From: Linanthus parryae
Lineage: Eukaryota > Streptophyta > Magnoliopsida > Ericales > Polemoniaceae
DNA: 64,000 nucleotides
NCBI GenBank assembly: GCA_023055425.1
Contig: JALGPY010000001.1
Coordinates: 111,891,057-111,955,056, forward strand
Direction of reading: 5' to 3'
Part shown: piece by piece, positions 32,327-44,812 of the stretch
Layout: every line of letters starts with the position of its first letter
How positions within the stretch are numbered: the first letter of the stretch is position 1
The notes under the pieces: model-generated
The model's input: the letters and a program-made list of their open reading frames with translations, nothing else
Told to the model about the DNA's origin: nothing
Databases searched by the model: none
Program-made: the position numbers and the translations under genes

Positions 32327-34454
32327 TTAAGGATAATACTTTTTAATCCAGCGCATATTGATCGGGCTTGAGGTTGTGGCAGTTCCATGAAGCCTCTGTA
32401 TGGTGCAGTAACCACTGTCAAAAACCTCTTTAACCTCGAACGGTCCTTCCCAGTTAGCTGCGAACTTTGGATGGGCTGCTTCCCGCATGCAATGATCTGA
32501 AACTCGTAAGACCAAGTCCCCAGTCGCAAAATCTCGTTGTTGAACTGTTTTATTGTATGCGCGAGCGATTCTCTCCTTGTACCTCTTGTTTGCCCGCTTA
32601 GCTTGCTCGCGCTTTTCCTCCAATAGAATCAAGTCATGATCACGTTGATTTTCATACAATGCATGAAAGGACAATCTCGCAGAGTTGACTTTTACTTCCG
32701 CACGTACAACGGCTTCAGCTCCATAACATAGAAGGAACGGGGAGACTCCTGTGGGAGTCCTTGGCGAAGTTCGATATGCCCATAATGCTATGTTCAAAGA
32801 ATTGGCCCACTTTTTGTGATCATCTACGACCATCTTACTCAGAATTCTTAACAATGTCTTGTTGGTTGCCTCTGCTTGACCATTCCCTTTTGGATAGTAA
32901 GGGGTGGAACGGACCTGCCTTATGTTGTACTCCGCTAGTTTCGCGGCCACCTGACGATTTACAAAGGGGGTGCCATTATCCGAAAGGATTGTGTTGGGGA
33001 TTCCAAACCTGTATATGATGTTTTCTTGAACGAAATTGACCACTGCGAGCGCATTAGCTGTCTTGAGCGGTATTGCCTCCACCCACTTAGTAAACAACTC
33101 GGTTGTGGTCAGGATAAACTGGTTCCCATGTGAGGCCGGTCGAATGGGGCCAATAAAATCCAAAGCCCAAGTGTGGAATGGCCACGGCGTTCCCAACGCG
33201 TGTAGATCTACGGCAGGAGCATGTACGAGGTTGCCTTTAAATTGGCATTCCTGACATCTCTTTACCTTAGTCCGGCAATCTGCCTCCATTGTGGGCCAAA
33301 AATAACCAAGTGTGAGGAGCTGTCTGCATAGTTTTGCACCCCCCTGATGCTCTACTTGGTGAGATAAATCCATCACCTCTTGCGCTTCTTGACTATCTAG
33401 GCATCGGAGCAGGTTACCCTCATTACCCCTGCGCCAGAGTATGTTTTCCTGCACCACATATCGAGCCGCCTTTCTTTTAAGTTTCTCGGCTTCCTTTCTT
33501 TGCTCGGGCTCGATCTCTTCCGTGAGAAAATCAAAGAGCGGTTTTCTCCAATCCGTATCATCTTCGAGCAGGGCAAATTCTAAAGAATCCTTGATTAATG
33601 TACAACTTTCACAACTTCCTTGAATTATTGCAGCAGCCGTAGACATGTCCGGCCAATGAATCCCGTATCTTTGGGCCTTTCGATAAATAGAAACCTCACC
33701 TTCCCCGCAAGTGTGCTGGTGAATCTTTTCCAATAACGCTTGCCCCTCTTGCTGCGAGACGCATCGCATGAGTATTCCTCCCGGACATTTGTAGTAAAGG
33801 GCGTTGTCATGTATGCAGTACCCCGTTGTGGATGCCCAGTTTTCTTTGCTTGTTCCCTCGGTAATTGCACGCAGTATTGGTTTTCTCCAGTCTTCCTCAT
33901 CCATGGACTCATCCTCGCATGCGTCCTTTATCAATGCCGGTGACGTCCGGACTTTGATTGAGATTCTCGCAGGGCATTTGTCTGCACTAACTTTAGATCC
34001 CAGAGTGGCTAAAGCATCAGCATGCCGATTATCAGCTCTAGGCGTGTGCTCATACCTGACATCGCAGAATTGCTGTACCAGCTTTTGCACCAAAGTCCGA
34101 TAGGGTAACATATTTACCTCTTTCAATCCGTACTCGCCTGAGGCTTGTTCGACGATTAACTTAGAATCCCCCATAACCGTCAGATTGCTAACTTCCAGTG
34201 CCCTGGTTGCATGAAGTCCTGCGATCCGCTTCATTGTTGGTTACCGGGAAATCAAGTTTCGTTGACATTTGGATGACTTCCCCATCTGGTTTAGTCAAAA
34301 CAATTCCAATTCCTCCACCTTTCCTTGTTGATGATCCATCAAAATGAAGCGTCCAATATGGTAACTCGACTTCATAGATCTCAGGTCCTTCCAACTCCTC
34401 TTCAATCATGGGTTCATAGCTGCTATCTGGGAACTGTGCCAGAAGATCCGCCAC
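32327..34454 (-). pseudogene. Element C second RNase H and integrase
   Basis: Frame 34454-34188 opens the second RNase H (YWTLHFDGSSTRKGGGIGIVL). A frameshift near 34230 leads into the 635-residue frame 34234-32327, which carries its end (GDSKLIVEQ, YEHTPRADNRHADALATLGSKV), a long connector, the integrase zinc finger (HQVEHQGGAKLC...CQECQF), the core (LDFIGPI, ILSDNGTPF, GNGQAEATNKTL) and a C-terminal domain ending NMRWIKKYYP. The integrase part itself is intact. It aligns with D's integrase at about the level expected for two family members. Confidence 0.85.
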
Positions 34455-36201
34455 TGCTTGCGATTTGATTGCTCGTGGTCGAGCACGATGTCATATTGTG
34501 AAATGGTCATGTACCACTTTGCCAACCTTCCGCAGGGGGAAGTGTGAGTCAAGAGATACCTTATGGGGTCGCTCTTTGTAATCACCACAACTTTGTGCGA
34601 GGCGAAGTAGTGTTTTAAATTTTCTATCACAAAGAATAAAGCAAGGCAATGGCGTTCGATGTCCGCGTACCTTGATTCAGCCGGTTGTACTACGCGAGAA
34701 ATGTAGTAGATCGGCCTTTCATGCCCTTCATATTCTTGAGCTAAAAGCGCCCCTATAGATTTCTTCGTCGACGTCAGATACAACAGAAGCGGCGATCCAA
34801 GCTGTGGGGCGATCATTACCCTCGGCGATGTCAGCAGGTCCTTCAGCTTTCCGAATGCAACCTCATGTTCCTCTTTCCAATTATATACAGCATTCTTTTT
34901 GAGGAGATTGCCAAAGAAAAAAGTTATTTCTGCAATCACCGAAATGAATCTCCGAAGGTAAGATAACTTTCCTAGGAATGTCTTCAGAGTGCTTTGATTA
35001 TGTGGTGCCGTCATGCTAGTGATAGCCGATACTTTCGTGGGATCAGGCTCGATGCCTTGGCGATGTATTACGCATCCCAAGAACTTCCCCGAAGTCACTC
35101 CGAATGCACACTTCATGGGATTCATCTTCAGCTGGAAACTCCTGCATCTTTCAAATACCTTCCGCAGGTCCCCTAAATGGTTCGCCTCCTCTTTGGACTT
35201 GACAACCAGATCGTCAACATAGAACTCCACTTCCTGGTGCATCATGTCGTGAAATATAGCCATCATTTCTCGCTGTTAAGTGGCGCCCGCATTCTTGAGC
35301 CCAAAAGGCATAACCGTGTAGTTAAAGACCCCCACCGGCGTAATGAACGCGGTTTTCCGTGCATCTTCAGGGTCCATTTTTATCTGGTTATATCCACTGA
35401 AGCAATCCATGAAGCTGAACATCCGGTGACCGCAGTAGAATCGATGAGCAGATCGATGTTGGGCAGCGGGAAGTCGTCCTTGGGGCAGAAGCGGTTGAGG
35501 TCTCTGAAGTCTACGCAAATGCGAAGCTGCCCGTTCTTCTTTACCACAGGCACGATGTTAGCCAACCAAGTAGGATGATGATTCGGCTCTATAAACCTGG
35601 CAGTCAATAGCTTGACAATTTCTTGCTTGATTTTCACATTTATCTCTGGCCTGAAGCTTCTCGTACTTTGCTTTACCGGTTTAGATCCCGAGATAACATC
35701 TAACATGTGCATAGTGATGCTCGTGTCCAAACCGGGCATCTCATCACATTCCCAGGCAAACACATCCTTGTATTCAGTCAGCAGCTGCAGCAATCTTGCT
35801 TCCACGTCGCTTGTGAGGTCTGCGCTCAGAAAAACGGGCCTCTTCTTTTCTTCGCCTGGGCTCAGGAACACTTCTTTCAGTTCCTGCTTCTGGGGTTTCG
35901 GCTTATCCTCCATGCATTCAGGTGCTTCTTTCAGCTTGTCCTCTAGAGCCTCTGATTTTGGCTCGTCTACCTTCGTGACACGCTCGATTTGACTGATTTG
36001 CCCAGGGATATCCCCATGCTCGAATGGGCGTACCCCCGCGCACCTTCATATGTGGTAGCATTTCTTTCCGTTGGAGTAGAATCTTTCTATCTCTTTGCCC
36101 GCAAGATCATGTTTTGCCACTCTTTTTAAAGTGTACACTTTCTTCCTTTGGTAGACGACCTGCGGCGCCTCTTCGCGTGCGGACAACTTTTCCTTGGCAT
36201 C
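34406..36201 (-). pseudogene. Element C reverse transcriptase and first RNase H
   Basis: Frame 35913-35380 holds the RT N-terminus (ANIVPVVKKNGQLRICVDFRDLN). A frameshift near 35430 passes to 35518-35276 (FSFMDCFSGYNQIKMDPEDARKT). After a TAA where a Tyr codon is expected, frame 35266-34406 continues with the catalytic EFYVDDLVVKS and RNase H (LYLTSTKKSIGALLAQE, ESRYADIERHCLAL). D lacks this whole region. A 5' linker to protease (to 36201) contains further stops. Confidence 0.85.
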
Positions 36202-37289
36202 TTCCCTCGTCACCATTACTCCTGCTGGAGACTAATCATTGATGTCTTCCCATCGACGCAAAGGAGTCGGGTTAAATGGCCCTGGCGTTTGCTCGTCCGC
36301 CATCTCAATAAACCATACCGCTTCAGTAAGGTGCGCCTCATTTAGATTGAAGGGGTTTTCCGAATCCGGTATCTCCACTACTCTGTCATTCCAGATGGCC
36401 TTCATCACCTGGTGAGCTGTTGAGGGGACCGCGTCGAAACGATGAATCCAAGCTCGCCCTATGATCATGTGATACGTAGTATTTGCATCAATGATGTATA
36501 ATTTGGCTGAACACTTGATTTTCCCTATCTGGATGCCCAGACGAATCCATCGTATCGTCATCCTGGAGTCACTCTCGAATCCCATCAGTGGGGACGGGCG
36601 TCTGATAATCTTCTTCTCCGGGATTCCTGCAAACTTTAAAGTGTTGAGCGAAACCACGTTGACGGCTGCTCCTCCATAAACAAATGCCCTCTTGAATTCG
36701 AGGTCATTAATCACTGCCGTTACGTATAAGGGCTTCTGGTGGCTCGAGTCCGTCTTCTTGTCACTTGCGGAGAAGGTCATAATCTTTTCTGTGGAGCGAG
36801 ACGCCCTTACAACTTTTTCGTTGGAGACCACGATGTCTTCCTCGAAGTCTTCTGCTATCCTTAGAATCGCCTTTGTCATCTCTTTCCGGCATTTCTCCGA
36901 AAAGTTCATCTCGTCAAAGAATTTGCTGAACCCGTGCGACCCCTTCATCCTGTCAGCACGTTCATCTCCGTGTCTATGTTGTAGTCCTCATCATTGTGAA
37001 TTTCAGCAATGATAGGCAGACCGTCTTCCGCAATCTCTTCAAGATCCATAACCGCAATCATGGCTACCTCCTTGCCTTTCGGCTCTTGCTCCGCATGAGC
37101 TGGCAGCGGATTGTTTCGTACGTCCTGCCTCTGGTCGCTGACAATCAACTCGCCTTCCTTCATTTTTCGACTCACTATGTGCCTAAGTTTCTTGCAGTCA
37201 GTTGTAGGATGCATAATTTTTCCGTGGCATTCGCACCACTTCGGGTCCCTCATCATCTCCTTAGAGGGTATCCTTTCAAGCGGAGGCAT
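36202..37289 (-). pseudogene. Element C protease and end of gag
   Basis: Frame 37289-36945 aligns with D's KWCEYHGKVMHPTADC region. A frameshift near 36950 then leads to 36948-36232 with the aspartic-protease-like FVYGGAAVNVVSLNTLKFAG, where D has VDGGA. The first catalytic Asp is therefore Tyr in C, an inactivating change. The frame ends at a TAG where D has CAG. Confidence 0.8.
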
Positions 37290-37304
37290 AACTCCATCTT
37301 TGCG

Positions 37305-38646
37305 TCACTGTTTGCATAGGTCAATCACTTCCTCTATCGAGCATGGCAGAGGCGGCGCATCTGAAGTTGTAACCCTGGGATGCTTGTGTGGTGAAACTGT
37401 ATTGACCTCAGCTTCGCGCCCCCTCTTATAACTAAGCCTTCCAATCTTGAAAGTGGTTCCCCCTGAGGGTCGTTCAGGGGCGTGCTTCTTCTTTTGCCTT
37501 TCCACTATAGGCTCTATGTTTTTCGTGCATTCAATCAACTTTGAAAAAGTAGGAGTTTGTAAGTTGATCAGCATACCTTTGTACTCATCTCGCATGCCTT
37601 GCAGACATATCTCCACGAGCCTGCCCTCAAGCACTTCATCTCTGCACTCCAATGATTTGGCTCTGAATTTCTTGATGAAGGTGACTCCATCCTCCTCGCG
37701 CTTCTGATACATACGAGAGAGATGAATCATCGTAACCTTATCCTCCACCTGGAAGAATTTCGTGTAGAACCTCTGAACCATGTCGTCCCAAGTTTTGACA
37801 GATCTAGCCTCCATCGTTCTATACCATTTGTAGGCCACATTTCCCAAAGATTAGAGAACTCGCGCATCAGCAACTTGGGATCGGCCCCATACGGTCCCAT
37901 TACATCGATAAAACGCATGACATGCTCGTGGGCGTTCCCGTTGACATCTTCGAACTTGTCCCACTTAGGAGCCTTATACCCTGAGGGTTGGGCATCAGAT
38001 AGATCTCGCGTTGAATAGGCGGTTCGTTGTCGACCTTCGGAATAATGGTGTCTGCAAAAGGTTGATTGGCCAGGAAGGTCTCTATGTGCCGCTGCAGCGA
38101 TGTCATACGTTCCGGTGCACTCCCTCCAGCGGCAAGAGGAAGGGTTGTAGCTGGCGGAGACACATATGCTGCGGTCGGGCTAGGGGTGTAAGCCACGTTG
38201 CCTAGTAGTGTCGGCGGATGAGGCAAGGAGTACTGTGAAGAGATACTGGGTGCCACGGTTGGTGGTTGGGGAATATGTGTGGTAAGGGACGGTATTTGGG
38301 CTGTTTGCCCCTGGACAGAGGGTAATTGCACCATTGCTGGTGGAGTTTGCGAATTAGGGTTAGGCGGTGTAGGTACCACTCCAGTTCCCTGGGTGGTAGA
38401 GGTTCCTCCTCCCTGAGAGACAGCAGCACCCGATGTCGGATTCGGGGCAAGGGTTCCCAGGATGGCCATTATCCGATCCATCTGTGCGGATTGAGCCTGG
38501 AAGGCCTTTCCCTGATTTTGGATAGTGGCGTTTAAAGTCTCCAAAGTCGGAGTTCCGCTGGCGGCTGCAGAAGCGTGACGGGTCTCCTCTCCCGAGGTTG
38601 TTTCCGTGGAGGGAGATCTGTTGCTGACGTCGTCTTCGTGAGACAT
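37305..38646 (-). pseudogene. Element C gag
   Basis: It begins MSHEDDVSNRSPSTETT at 38646, aligned with D's gag start. One-base deletions near 37980 and 37855 and a TGA for Trp near 37306 break the frame relative to D. The core (AYKWYRTMEARSVKTWDDM) is readable in 37847-37305. Confidence 0.85.
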
Positions 38647-38664
38647 GGTTGCTTGCAGTGGTTC

Positions 38665-38684
38665 GTTTCACGTCGGGTTTACCA
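38665..38684 (-). other. Primer-binding site of element C
   Basis: Minus-strand TGGTAAACCCGACGTGAAAC, close to D's PBS, two bases inside the 5' LTR. Confidence 0.7.
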
Positions 38685-38686
38685 AA

Positions 38687-39297
38687 TGTATACGAGCGAA
38701 TCCTTTGGGGAGGATTCAATATACACCAGGAGCAGAGGATAGAAAGAACACGGAAGGAGTAGGGCGTGTGTAGGGAGAGAGTAAGACAATGGTAACTGTG
38801 AGAGAGAGAGACAGGATTTTGGCAGAGCTTCCGCGTAGTTCAGGTGATTCGTCTTTTGTATGGAAGGGTTAACGATCCTATATATAACGGAGAATGTGAC
38901 CGTTGTAGTGGGTTAATGCGCCCATAAATGGCGGCTTAATTAGCTTAACCACAACGACACGTTCGTCCGTGTATATAGGAACTGTTACGCACTTCGTCCG
39001 CGTATACCGGAACCGTTCTGAGGTTGACCGGGTTTATGGAGCTCGTTCCATAAATATCTCAAAGCAGTTACTAAAGGTCGCGTGCGGGCTTGGTTGCCGC
39101 TTGCACGCGACAGGACTTACTCTAGCCTCCAAACCACTAAGTCCCTACAAGTCTCGTGTGGTGTATGTGAGGGCCCTGTCTCGCAGCCCCCACGTGGATC
39201 AGCGCGGGTGGTGATCCAGTGTGTATGGAGCACAGCTAAGTGTGCTGGATGATCGCCACGTGGCTAAGATCTGTCTGTCTAGAAAGCACTATCTACA
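38687..39297 (-). repeat. 5' LTR of element C
   Basis: 611 bp matching 12630-13239, followed by TSD TAAAC and the last 48 bp of B's left LTR. Confidence 0.92.
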
Positions 39298-39302
39298 TAA
39301 AC

Positions 39303-39350
39303 TATACGTAAAAGATGTCAATTTTACTCAGAAAAATACGGGGTGTTACA
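39303..39350 (-). repeat. Last 48 bp of B's 3' LTR, cut off by C
   Basis: Matches 47515-47562 and ends GGGGTGTTACA. Confidence 0.92.
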
Positions 39351-39363
39351 CCCTTCCCCCCTT
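39351..39363 (-). other. Polypurine tract of element B
   Basis: Minus-strand AAGGGGGGAAGGG directly before TGTAACACCCC. Confidence 0.85.
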
Positions 39364-39611
39364 AAACAGAGCTTCGTCCTCGAAGCATAAATCCAACGTT
39401 CAAACAATTGTTCATCGCAATTACAGGGTCTCCATGTTTACTTAGCATACAAGACTAAATGAAATCTAAGGTGACAGACAAATTTCCTTAATACTTATTT
39501 CATTAATACGTCACGTGATATTATATGCTAATACTTGATGTGATGGGATTATGATGTGAAAATTTAAATGGTTACATCCTCTCCCCCTTAGGAGAGTGAC
39601 GTCCCCGAAAC

Positions 39612-41065
39612 TCAAGTTACCTCGTCAAAGAGGTGCGGATACTTTCTCCTCATATCATCCTCTGCTTCCCTAGTAGCCTCTTCTATTTGATGGTTTGTCC
39701 ATAGGACCTTTACTAGCTTAATACTCTTGGTACGTGTGTCCCTTGTCTTGGTATCTAGGATCTTGACAGGGTGCTCCTCGTAAGTCAAAGATGGTTCTAA
39801 CTCAATTGGTTCAGGATCCAACACGTGGGATGAGTCAGGTACATACTTCTTCAGCTGCGAAACATGAAAGACGTTGTGTACTCGTCCCAAATTAGAAGGT
39901 AGGTCTAGTCGGTACGCGACTTCTCCAATTCTCTCCAGAATGTCGTATGGGCCGATAAACTTTGGGGTCAGTTTCCCTTTCTTTTTGAATCTTGTCACTC
40001 CCTTCGTAGGTGAAACTTTTAGAAACACTTTTTCACCCACTTGGAACTCTAATGGTCTCCTCTTCTGATCCGCATAAGACTTTTGTCTGTCTTGTGCTGG
40101 CTTCATTCTCTGCTGGATAAGACTCACTTGGTCGGTCATTTCTTCGATCATTTGTGGGCCTATGACCACTGTCTCGCTGATGTCACTCCAACATAGAGGT
40201 GTTCGGCACTTTCTCCCATACAAAGCCTCGTGTGGTGCCATGCCGATGCTAGCGTGGTAGCTGTTGTTGTATGATAACTCTATGAGTGGTAGCTTATCAA
40301 CCCATGATCCTTGGAAGTCCATGACACAAGCCCATAGCATGTCCTCCAATGTCTGAATCGTTCTTTCTGTCTGTCCGTCCGTGGCTGGGTGGAATGCCGT
40401 GCTGAAACATAATTGGGTCCCATTGCTTCCTGAAGCGCCTTCCAGAAGTGAGAGAGAAAGTTAGGGTCTCTGTCAGAAATTATCGAGCTTGGAACTCCAT
40501 GATATCTCACTATGTTTTTAACGCGCGTCTGCTCTCTGCTCCATGTTCCACGTATCCTTCATCGGGATGAACCTCGCCGTCTTGGTCAATCGGTCTACTA
40601 CCACCCAAATCTGATTAAGTCCATTTTTTGATGTTGGCAGTGATGTCAAAAAATCCATGGAAATGGAATCCCACTTCGAAACTGGTACATCCAACGGCTG
40701 AACTACGCCCCCATTCTCTTGTGTTCAAACTTCACCTTATGGCATGTTAAACATCGGGCTACGAATTCTGCTACTTCCTTCTTCATGTTAGGCCACCAAA
40801 ATGTCTTCTTCAAATCTTTTTAGAGTTTGTCGCCTCCAGGATGTACTGAGTAGGGCGTGTTGTGCGCTTCACGCATCAGTTTCTCCTTGGTTTCTGCACA
40901 CTTCTGCGGTACACACCATCTTCCTTTGTAGCGTATGCTCCCATCTTCGTGAATCTGAAAGTCTTTGGCTTGTCCGACTACAATCTTCTTCTTAATTCTT
41001 TCTGGTTTGACATCTCCTGTTTGATTACTCCTTATTTCCTCAAAGAGATTCGGTACTACTGTCAT
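39612..41065 (-). pseudogene. Element B integrase with chromodomain-like tail
   Basis: Frame 41065-40820 has the connector to the integrase zinc finger. Frame 40510-40280 has the core around MRYHGVPSSIISDRDPNFLS. Frame 40349-39612 has FHPATD-like remains, ELSYNNSYHASIGMAP, the GPYDILERIG C-terminal motif, and a final segment KLVKVLWTNHQIEEATREAE that matches the chromodomain tail of plant chromoviruses. Stops and frameshifts near 40280-40820 break it. Confidence 0.85.
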
Positions 41066-41131
41066 ACTGCCAATTTAGCTCTGCACTCCTCCTTGATCCA
41101 CGACTTCGATCTCGAGCTTTTTGAATTCGTG

Positions 41132-42615
41132 TCATAGCCATTCTGGTATAACTATCATTTCATTCAAAGCATGGCTCGCCTTTCGACTCAATGCGTCAGC
41201 GACTACGTTTGCCTTCCCTTCATGGTACTGGATACGCAAGTCATAGTCCTTGATGATATATAGCCATCTCCGTTGTCTGTTGTTCAGCTCCTTTCGTATG
41301 AAGATGTATTTTAGGCTGCGGTGGTCGGTGTAAAGCTTACAAACTGCCCCATATAGATTATGTCTCCAGGTCTTCAGCGCGAAAACTATTGCTGCCAACT
41401 CCAAGTCGTGTGTGGCGTAGTTCTCCTCGTGGGGTTTCAGCTGTCGTGATGCATAAGCAATCACCCTTCTTTCTTGCATAAGTACGCATCCTAGCCCCTT
41501 CTTCAATGCATCGTTTTATACCTTGAACTCGCCTGAATCATTCAGTAGAGCTAAAACTGGTGATGTAGTTAGCCTTTCCTTTAGTGTCTGAAACGCTTCC
41601 TCGCAACTTCCGCTCCACTGATATTTTACTGCCTTCTTTGTTAGTGTTGTCAGTGGCATGGCAATCTTGGAGAAGTCCTTCACAAAACGTCTGTAGTAAC
41701 CTGCTAGGCCAAGGAAACTCCTTATCTCATATACGTTCTTTGGTGTTGGCCAATCTTTGACTGCTGAAATATTTCCTGGGTCCACTGATATTCCTTCTTT
41801 CGAGATGATGTGACCCAGAAATGGTACACGATCCAACCAAAACTCGCACTTTGACAGCTTAGCGTATAATCGTTCTTGTCTCAAGGTCTACAACATTTCT
41901 CTGAGATGTTCCTCGTGATCTTCCTCGTTCTTTGAGTACACAATAATGTCATCAATAAATACGACAACAAATCGGTCTAGAAATGGCCTCATCACTCGGT
42001 TCATCAAATCCATAAATACTGCAGGTGCATTGGTTAAACCAAAATGCATCACCGTGAACTCATAGTGGCCATATCTCGTTCTAAAGGATGTCTTCGGGAT
42101 ATCCTGCTCGGCTATCCGAAGCTGATGGTACCCTGATCTCAAATCAATCTTGAGAAGACACTAGCCCCTTGTAATTGATCGAAAAGATCGTCAATCCGGT
42201 GTAGAGGGTACTTATTATTTATTGCACTGTTCAAGTCACAGTAGTCAATGCGTAGCCTTAAGCTTCCATATTTCTTCTTCACAAAAAGCACCGGTGCTCC
42301 CCAGGGCGACACACTTGGCCATATGTACCCCTTATCCAGGAGTTCTTGTAATTGCTCTATAAGCTCCTTCAGTTCTGCTGGTGCCATCCGGTGCGGCGCT
42401 TTTGAGATAGGTGCGGTTCCAGGAGCTAAGTCCAGAGTAAACTCCAACTCTCTTCTTGGTGGCATTCCTGGAATCTCGTATGGGAATACGTCAGGAAATT
42501 CCTTCACAAAAGGTATCTCTTCCAGCACATTCTCCTTCTTGGACACATCCTGGATGTAGCACAAGTAGGCAGAGTTCCCTTTCTTCACTTGGTTGACTAT
42601 GATCAGTGCCGACAC
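41132..42615 (-). pseudogene. Element B reverse transcriptase and RNase H
   Basis: Consecutive frames 42615-42139, 42142-41888, 41884-41516 and 41506-41132 contain [20 protein letters not shown], the catalytic [29 protein letters not shown] and RNase H ([36 protein letters not shown]). FIDD in place of YVDD is normal for plant chromoviruses. At least three frameshifts or stops separate them. Confidence 0.88.
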
Positions 42616-42661
42616 TAGTCTAATACATGGGTCCTTCGTGATTCCATGGTAAGAGATTCTC

Positions 42662-43012
42662 TCACCATTTGGGTCCCCTTAACCGAGCCTTCTGATCATT
42701 ACAATCAATGACGGCTCGATATTTACTAAGCCAATCCATACCTAGGATGACATCTAGGCCTCTAAGATCAAACTTAATCAAGTCTGCGGGAAAGGTGCAT
42801 GCTAGGATTTTCACATCTACCCCTTCAAATACGGTGTCACATACTATTATTTGGCCAGTGGGAGTTGCTACTGGGATAGATTTCTTAGTACGCTTATCCA
42901 AACTCAATTTCTCAGCAAATGATGAGGATATGAATGAGTATGATGCACCAGAATCAAATAATATAAAAGCTGGTTGCCCATGGATAAGGAAAGTACCTGT
43001 GACAACTCAATA
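42662..43012 (-). pseudogene. Element B protease
   Basis: The sequence reads FDSGASYSFIS around 42930 (retropepsin active site), continuing in 42907-42662 with DLRGLDVILGMDWLSKY, the conserved C-terminal protease block of chromoviruses. Stops isolate it from gag and RT. Confidence 0.85.
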
Positions 43013-43149
43013 AGCAGCATCAGCCTCTGCCTTGGTCATGACAGCAATCCTTCCTACATTCTGAGCTCCAGCTCCCCCAGCACCAGCTACATTGTTTTTG
43101 TTGCCTCCATGACCAGCATTGTTGTTGCGGTTCTGGGCTCCATGCTGTC

Positions 43150-44274
43150 CTACATTCCCCTGGTCGTAGTTCGGTTGCCTTCCATAGCCATCTCCCTGGT
43201 TGTTGCAGTTTCCAGGGTTCCTGTTTCCATATCCGATCTGCAGGATCGTAGGTTGCTGGTTCCCGTACTGCTGGTGGTTCCCCTGGTAGTTGTTCTGGGG
43301 TGGCCTATGATAGTTTCCTCCTTGGCTCCCTTGCTGGTTCCTAGCTGGTTGGGAACGAAATTCAAAAGCCCGATGCCCCTTTTACCACAGTTGTGGCAGG
43401 TGATTAGGTTCCCGATACAGTCAGTTCTCGGGTGGTTCCGCTGACATCTGTAGCAGTTGTAGCGGAAAACTGTCTGAGCTGCTTGATTCTGTTGGTTGCC
43501 CCGGTTTTGATGGTTCCCTTCATTTTTGGGCTTAAACTTCTTATCTCTTGTCGGATTATTGCTACTACCTCCCGCTTCATCTGCCTTGCATTTCCCACGA
43601 ACCTCATCATGTATCTCTTGGATTTGCCATATGTCTGCTGCTCGGTCGTAGGCCTCATGCAAGGTGTCATAAGTTCTGCTGCGCATAATTTTCTGTAGCT
43701 GGAGGTGCAGACCTCCAATGAACTTTGCTACCTTGCTTTCTTCATCAGGTACCATGTTTCTTGCGAACCTGGACAACTCCACGGATTTCTCGAAATAGTC
43801 CGTCACTGAGCCGTTTCCCTGCTTTAGGTTATGGAACTCGTTGTACATCCTAGTCCTGACATGGCTTGGATAGAACCTTGATCTCATAGCAGCCTTGAAA
43901 GCTTCCCAACCAAAGTTGGGTCAAGCCAGTAGGGCCTCATGATTGGTTGTCCACCAATGTCCCGCCTTCCCAGTCAAGTGAAGGGCTGCACAGTTAACCT
44001 TTTGGTCTTGGGGGCATTGGACATCCCTTAGTATCTTTTCGAAATTAGTGATCCAATCCTCTAGTTCAGTGGGGTCTTCCTTTCCTGCAAATTCGCGAGG
44101 GTTATGATCCGCTATCTGCTTGGAATAGCTTCGCTCTTCGCGCTCCTCGTTTCTAGTAATGATTCTGGCCATGTGGGTGACCAGTTGAGCCATCTCTGGT
44201 TGGTTATCTCCTCCAGCTGCCATTTGTCTTTGGGGGACTCTCCTGGTGTAGTATTGCAGGGGTCTATCAGTCAT
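43150..44274 (-). pseudogene. Element B gag
   Basis: Starts MTDRPLQYYTRRVPQRQ at 44274 and includes PTELEDWITNFEKI and AALHLTGKAGHWW. A TGA near 43921 (Trp expected) is followed by frame 43887-43150 with FHNLKQGNGSVTDYFEKSVEL and FIGGLHLQLQKIM. Remains of zinc knuckles (CYRCQRNHPRTDC, CHNCGKRG) are present but the second is cut short by a small deletion. Confidence 0.87.
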
Positions 44275-44798
44275 ATCCCTACACTAACACCTATTATATT
44301 ATTGCTTATTCTATCATGGGGTATTATATCGTAAAGCATGACGTTCATTGATATTGCAAAAGTATCACACATATCATGGAATAGGTACATAGAAAGGATT
44401 ATTCCATGAACTTCACACACATATCCACCATTATGGCATGACTATCTCACATAGCGATCAAATAATGTATAAAATTTCACACAAATTCTTATCACCTTAT
44501 TCTCATTCCAGAATCAAATCCCGAACTTTGTAATACTCATTCTCCATCGTGGGAGTAACATCATCCCAAAGGCCAGTCATGTAAAAATGTACCAGTATAT
44601 ATATCTCATATTCTGGCCAGTCAATCAACACATGGTAAGAACTCAAAATTTCTCTCCTGAAGGAAAGAGAGGATCCCGTGGGTGGGACTTAATAATATAT
44701 ACTACCCATAACCCCAAGCGGCTTGTCAAATTTTAGATTTCTTACCCTAAATTCATTTTAAATTATCCTACAGGTTTTAATTCCATTTTGGATTGCCT
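44275..44798 (-). other. Leader of element B between PBS and gag
   Basis: Untranslated AT-rich leader. No other feature seen. Confidence 0.6.
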
Positions 44799-44810
44799 GC
44801 TCTGATACCA
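44799..44810 (-). other. Primer-binding site of element B
   Basis: Minus-strand TGGTATCAGAGC, initiator tRNA-Met type, two bases inside the 5' LTR. Confidence 0.9.
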
Positions 44811-44812
44811 CA

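Larger units (their letters stand above)
12630..39297 (-). mobile_element. Element C: Ty3/gypsy Tat-type retrotransposon with antisense genes
   Basis: LTRs 12630-13239 and 38687-39297 (about 610 bp, roughly 5% different by eye) are flanked by TAAAC. Without D the element is about 14.5 kb. On the minus strand it has PBS, gag, protease, RT, RNase H, a second RNase H and integrase (38646-32327). Then come a palindrome triplet, a minisatellite, two antisense units (+ strand) and a polypurine tract. A second RNase H after the first is a hallmark of the Tat lineage. Gag and pol carry several frameshifts and stops. D is inserted in the antisense gene. Confidence 0.93.
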
